A DNA stretch of 6,782 nucleotides, taken from positions 1 through 6,782 of the forward strand of contig CAIJTL010000936.1 in NCBI GenBank assembly GCA_903823545.1, read 5' to 3'. The position numbers and the translations under genes are program-made. Shown in pieces: positions 4,723-6,782 of the stretch. This DNA comes from an uncultured Planctomycetaceae bacterium (GTDB taxonomy: Bacteria > Planctomycetota > Planctomycetia > Planctomycetales > Planctomycetaceae). Under the pieces are notes generated by a model. That model searched no databases. It was not told where the DNA came from and worked only from the letters and a program-made list of their open reading frames with translations. How positions within the stretch are numbered: position 1 is the first letter of the stretch; each line of letters starts with the position of its first letter.

Positions 4723-6782
4723 ATGCCCCGCCTTTTGCTAGTGCTCGCGTTGTGCTTGACCGGTTCGCTCGCGTTTGCTGATGTGCGGGTGCTGCCCGAT
4801 GGCGAAGCCCCCAAGGATAAACGCCTGGGTGCGTTGAAAGACCTCAATGGATACTTCCCATTGGAAGTTCCCGGCACCAAAGAAGAGTGGACGAAGCGAG
4901 CCGACTATGTTCGCAAGCAAGTGCTCATCTCGCAGGGCCTTTGGCCAATGCCGACCAAGGCCGCGCTCAAGCCCGTAATCCATGGCAAAGTTGAGCGAGA
5001 GGACTTCACGGTCGAGCGAGTTTATTTCGAGAGTGCTCCCGGATTTTTCGTGACCGGAAGTCTGTTCCGCCCAAAGGGGAAGAGCGGCAAGTTGGCAGGC
5101 GTGTTGTGTCCTCACGGACATTGGGCCAACGGTCGCTTCTACGACGCGGGCGAAGCTGCGGTAAAGCAGCAGATTGTTGTCGGGGCTGAGCGATTTGAAA
5201 TCTCCGGACGGTACCCACTTCAAGCACGTTGCATTCAACTCGCACGCATGGGCTGTGTTGTGTTTCATTACGACATGATCGGATACGCCGACAGCCAGCA
5301 AATTAGTTTTGAAGTCGCTCATCGTTATGGCGAACGCCGCCCAAGCATGGAGAAAGCAGATGCTTGGGGACTCTTTAGTCCGCAAGCGGAACTCCGGCTG
5401 CAAAGTGTGATGGGCTTGCAGACGCTTAATTCGGTCTGTGCTCTCGACTTCATCCAAAGTTTGCCGGACGTTGACCCAAATCGGATTGGTGTCACTGGTG
5501 CGAGCGGCGGTGGCACGCAAACATTTTTGCTCAGCGCGATCGACACGCGAGTCACGGCACAGTTCCCGGCGGTGATGGTCTCGACCGCGATGCAAGGTGG
5601 TTGCACTTGCGAGAACTGTTCGCTTTTACGAGTCAACACAGGGAACATTGAACTGGCCGGGCTTTTCGCGCCGAAGCCCCTGGGCATGGCGGCCGCAGAT
5701 GACTGGACGAAAGAGATTATGTCCAAAGGGATGCCCGAGCTAAGGAAGCTCTATGAAATGCTCGGGGCTAAGGACAATGTCTCGGCGGTCGCCTATTTGC
5801 ACTTCCCACACAACTACAACCAGCCGAGCCGAGCGGCGATGTATTCATTCTTCAATAAACATCTAAAGCTCGGCTTCGCCGATCCGATCATCGAAGGGGA
5901 TTTCAAACCGCTCTCGCAAGCCGAGCTGACAGTATTCGATGCTGACCACCCGAAACCGCCAAGCGGCGATGAGTTTGAACGCTCACTGACGAAGACGCTC
6001 GCTGCGGATGAAACGAAGCAAATTGCCGCGCTCACTCCGACCGATGCCAACAGTGCTACGAAATTCCGTGACGTCGTCGGAACTGCATGGAAAACACTCA
6101 TCGGTCGCGAACTTCCGTCGTTCAAAGAAATTGAGCGAACGAAACTGAAGAAAGAAGACCGCGGCAATTTCTGGTACTTCGGGGATACGATCCAACTGAA
6201 AAAGTACAACGAACAACTCCCGATTGTGTTCTTGCACCCGAAGACCTGGAACAAGCAAGTCGTGATTTGGATCGATGAGTCGGGCAAGTCGGGACTATTT
6301 AACGCTGACGGGACTCCGAAATACGAAATCAAATCACTGCTGGACGCCGGCTTCAGCGTCGCCACTTGCGACGTTTTCGGAACGGGCGAGTTGATGCCTA
6401 GTGGCACAGCTGCCCCACTCCGAAACCGAAAAGTTAACACGCCCCGTCAATTCGCCGGGTTCACTTACGGCTATAACCACGCGTTATTCGCACAACGAGT
6501 CCACGACGTCTTGTCTTTGATTTCGTATGTGAAAGGCGACGATCATGGAGCGACAAAGGTAAGCCTCGTGGGCGTCGGCCAAGCTGGACTATGGGCAGCC
6601 GCTGCGAAAGCGATTGCGGGTTCGGCAATCGATCGGACGGCCATCGATACCGCTGGATTCCGTTTTGCTTCCTTGAGTGAGTTTGACGATCCACAATTTC
6701 TACCTGGGGCGGTCAAGTACGGCGATGTTCCCGCTCTCCTTGCTCTCTGTGCGCCGAGTGAAGTTTTCATCGCAGGAGAAAA
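4723..6782 (+). CDS. Secreted alpha/beta-hydrolase, acetylxylan-esterase-like, tandem domains (3' truncated)
   Basis: Open from the ATG at 4723 to the window end with no stop: 686 codons. AGGAG lies 7 bases upstream of the start. Residues 1-19 form a Sec signal peptide, with likely cleavage after AFA, so the enzyme should act in the periplasm or outside. The first half is an alpha/beta-hydrolase: CPHGHW (129-134, HG oxyanion-type motif), HYDMIGY (182-188), the nucleophile elbow GASGG with Ser261, a GGCTCENC segment near 288, and HNYNQPSR with probable catalytic His363. The acid residue is not clear. The second half repeats the fold in outline: LPIVFLHP (499-506), D550-VFGTGE (550-556), and GVGQAG (617-622) where the nucleophile Ser would be Gly619. 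Related planctomycete proteins are usually annotated as acetylxylan esterases. Deacetylation of plant or algal polysaccharide is a reasonable inference; the true substrate is unknown. No other carbohydrate-degradation gene is in the window. Confidence 0.88.
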   Translation, partial: MPRLLLVLALCLTGSLAFADVRVLPDGEAPKDKRLGALKDLNGYFPLEVPGTKEEWTKRADYVRKQVLISQGLWPMPTKAALKPVIHGKVEREDFTVERVYFESAPGFFVTGSLFRPKGKSGKLAGVLCPHGHWANGRFYDAGEAAVKQQIVVGAERFEISGRYPLQARCIQLARMGCVVFHYDMIGYADSQQISFEVAHRYGERRPSMEKADAWGLFSPQAELRLQSVMGLQTLNSVCALDFIQSLPDVDPNRIGVTGASGGGTQTFLLSAIDTRVTAQFPAVMVSTAMQGGCTCENCSLLRVNTGNIELAGLFAPKPLGMAAADDWTKEIMSKGMPELRKLYEMLGAKDNVSAVAYLHFPHNYNQPSRAAMYSFFNKHLKLGFADPIIEGDFKPLSQAELTVFDADHPKPPSGDEFERSLTKTLAADETKQIAALTPTDANSATKFRDVVGTAWKTLIGRELPSFKEIERTKLKKEDRGNFWYFGDTIQLKKYNEQLPIVFLHPKTWNKQVVIWIDESGKSGLFNADGTPKYEIKSLLDAGFSVATCDVFGTGELMPSGTAAPLRNRKVNTPRQFAGFTYGYNHALFAQRVHDVLSLISYVKGDDHGATKVSLVGVGQAGLWAAAAKAIAGSAIDRTAIDTAGFRFASLSEFDDPQFLPGAVKYGDVPALLALCAPSEVFIAGE

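Noticed and set aside
4723..4759. Possible lipoprotein signal (Cys11 in the esterase signal peptide)
   Set aside because: Leu precedes the Cys and the hydrophobic core continues past it to an AFA cleavage site, so an ordinary Sec signal fits better than a lipobox.
4738..5595. Long minus-strand open frame of 285 codons
   Set aside because: It lies wholly inside the esterase gene on the opposite strand, has no recognisable domain, and the plus-strand frame has clear catalytic motifs and a signal peptide.
5814..6440. Minus-strand open frame of 208 codons
   Set aside because: Antisense to the second half of the esterase; low-complexity serine-rich product with no recognisable family.

Overview
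The window looks like chromosomal DNA of a planctomycete, most likely of the Pirellula/Rhodopirellula type. The basis is the gene set: a twin-arginine-exported DUF1501 protein, a protein with two RNA-polymerase alpha C-terminal-type domains but no visible polymerase assembly domain, a DUF1015 protein, and a large secreted alpha/beta-hydrolase of the acetylxylan-esterase-like type common in that phylum. Base composition is moderate by eye, and the genes sit apart on both strands rather than in tight operons, which also fits. This assignment comes from recognising protein families, not from a database search.

Layout. (1) 1-579, plus strand: the 3' part of a gene whose product ends in two alpha-CTD-like helix-hairpin-helix domains. 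(2) 605-2038, minus strand: a complete DUF1501 gene, convergent with the first, with stop codons only 25 bases apart. (3) 2082-2411, minus strand: a small MazG-like nucleotide pyrophosphohydrolase with a four-cysteine tail. It lies 43 bases upstream of the DUF1501 gene and could be co-transcribed with it. (4) 2412-2651: a divergent intergenic region with a perfect 7-10-7 inverted repeat close to the ferredoxin start. (5) 2652-3050, plus strand: a small ferredoxin with two 4Fe-4S motifs, the second with unusual spacing. (6) 3202-4509, plus strand: a complete DUF1015 protein. (7) 4510-4722: an intergenic region dense in inverted repeats, including two that are mutually exclusive. (8) 4723-6782, plus strand: a secreted serine esterase with tandem alpha/beta-hydrolase-like halves, cut off by the window end.

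The genes do not form one obvious pathway. They are best read as several small units: a possible MazG/DUF1501 pair on the minus strand, and individually transcribed ferredoxin, DUF1015 and esterase genes on the plus strand. I see no rRNA, tRNA, CRISPR array, insertion sequence, integrase, toxin-antitoxin pair or defence system. The points most worth following up are the structured leader before the esterase, the esterase's apparently inactive second half, the ferredoxin's stretched cysteine motif, the palindrome before the ferredoxin, the paired alpha-CTD domains outside RNA polymerase, and the ParB/SerK-like motif in the DUF1015 protein.
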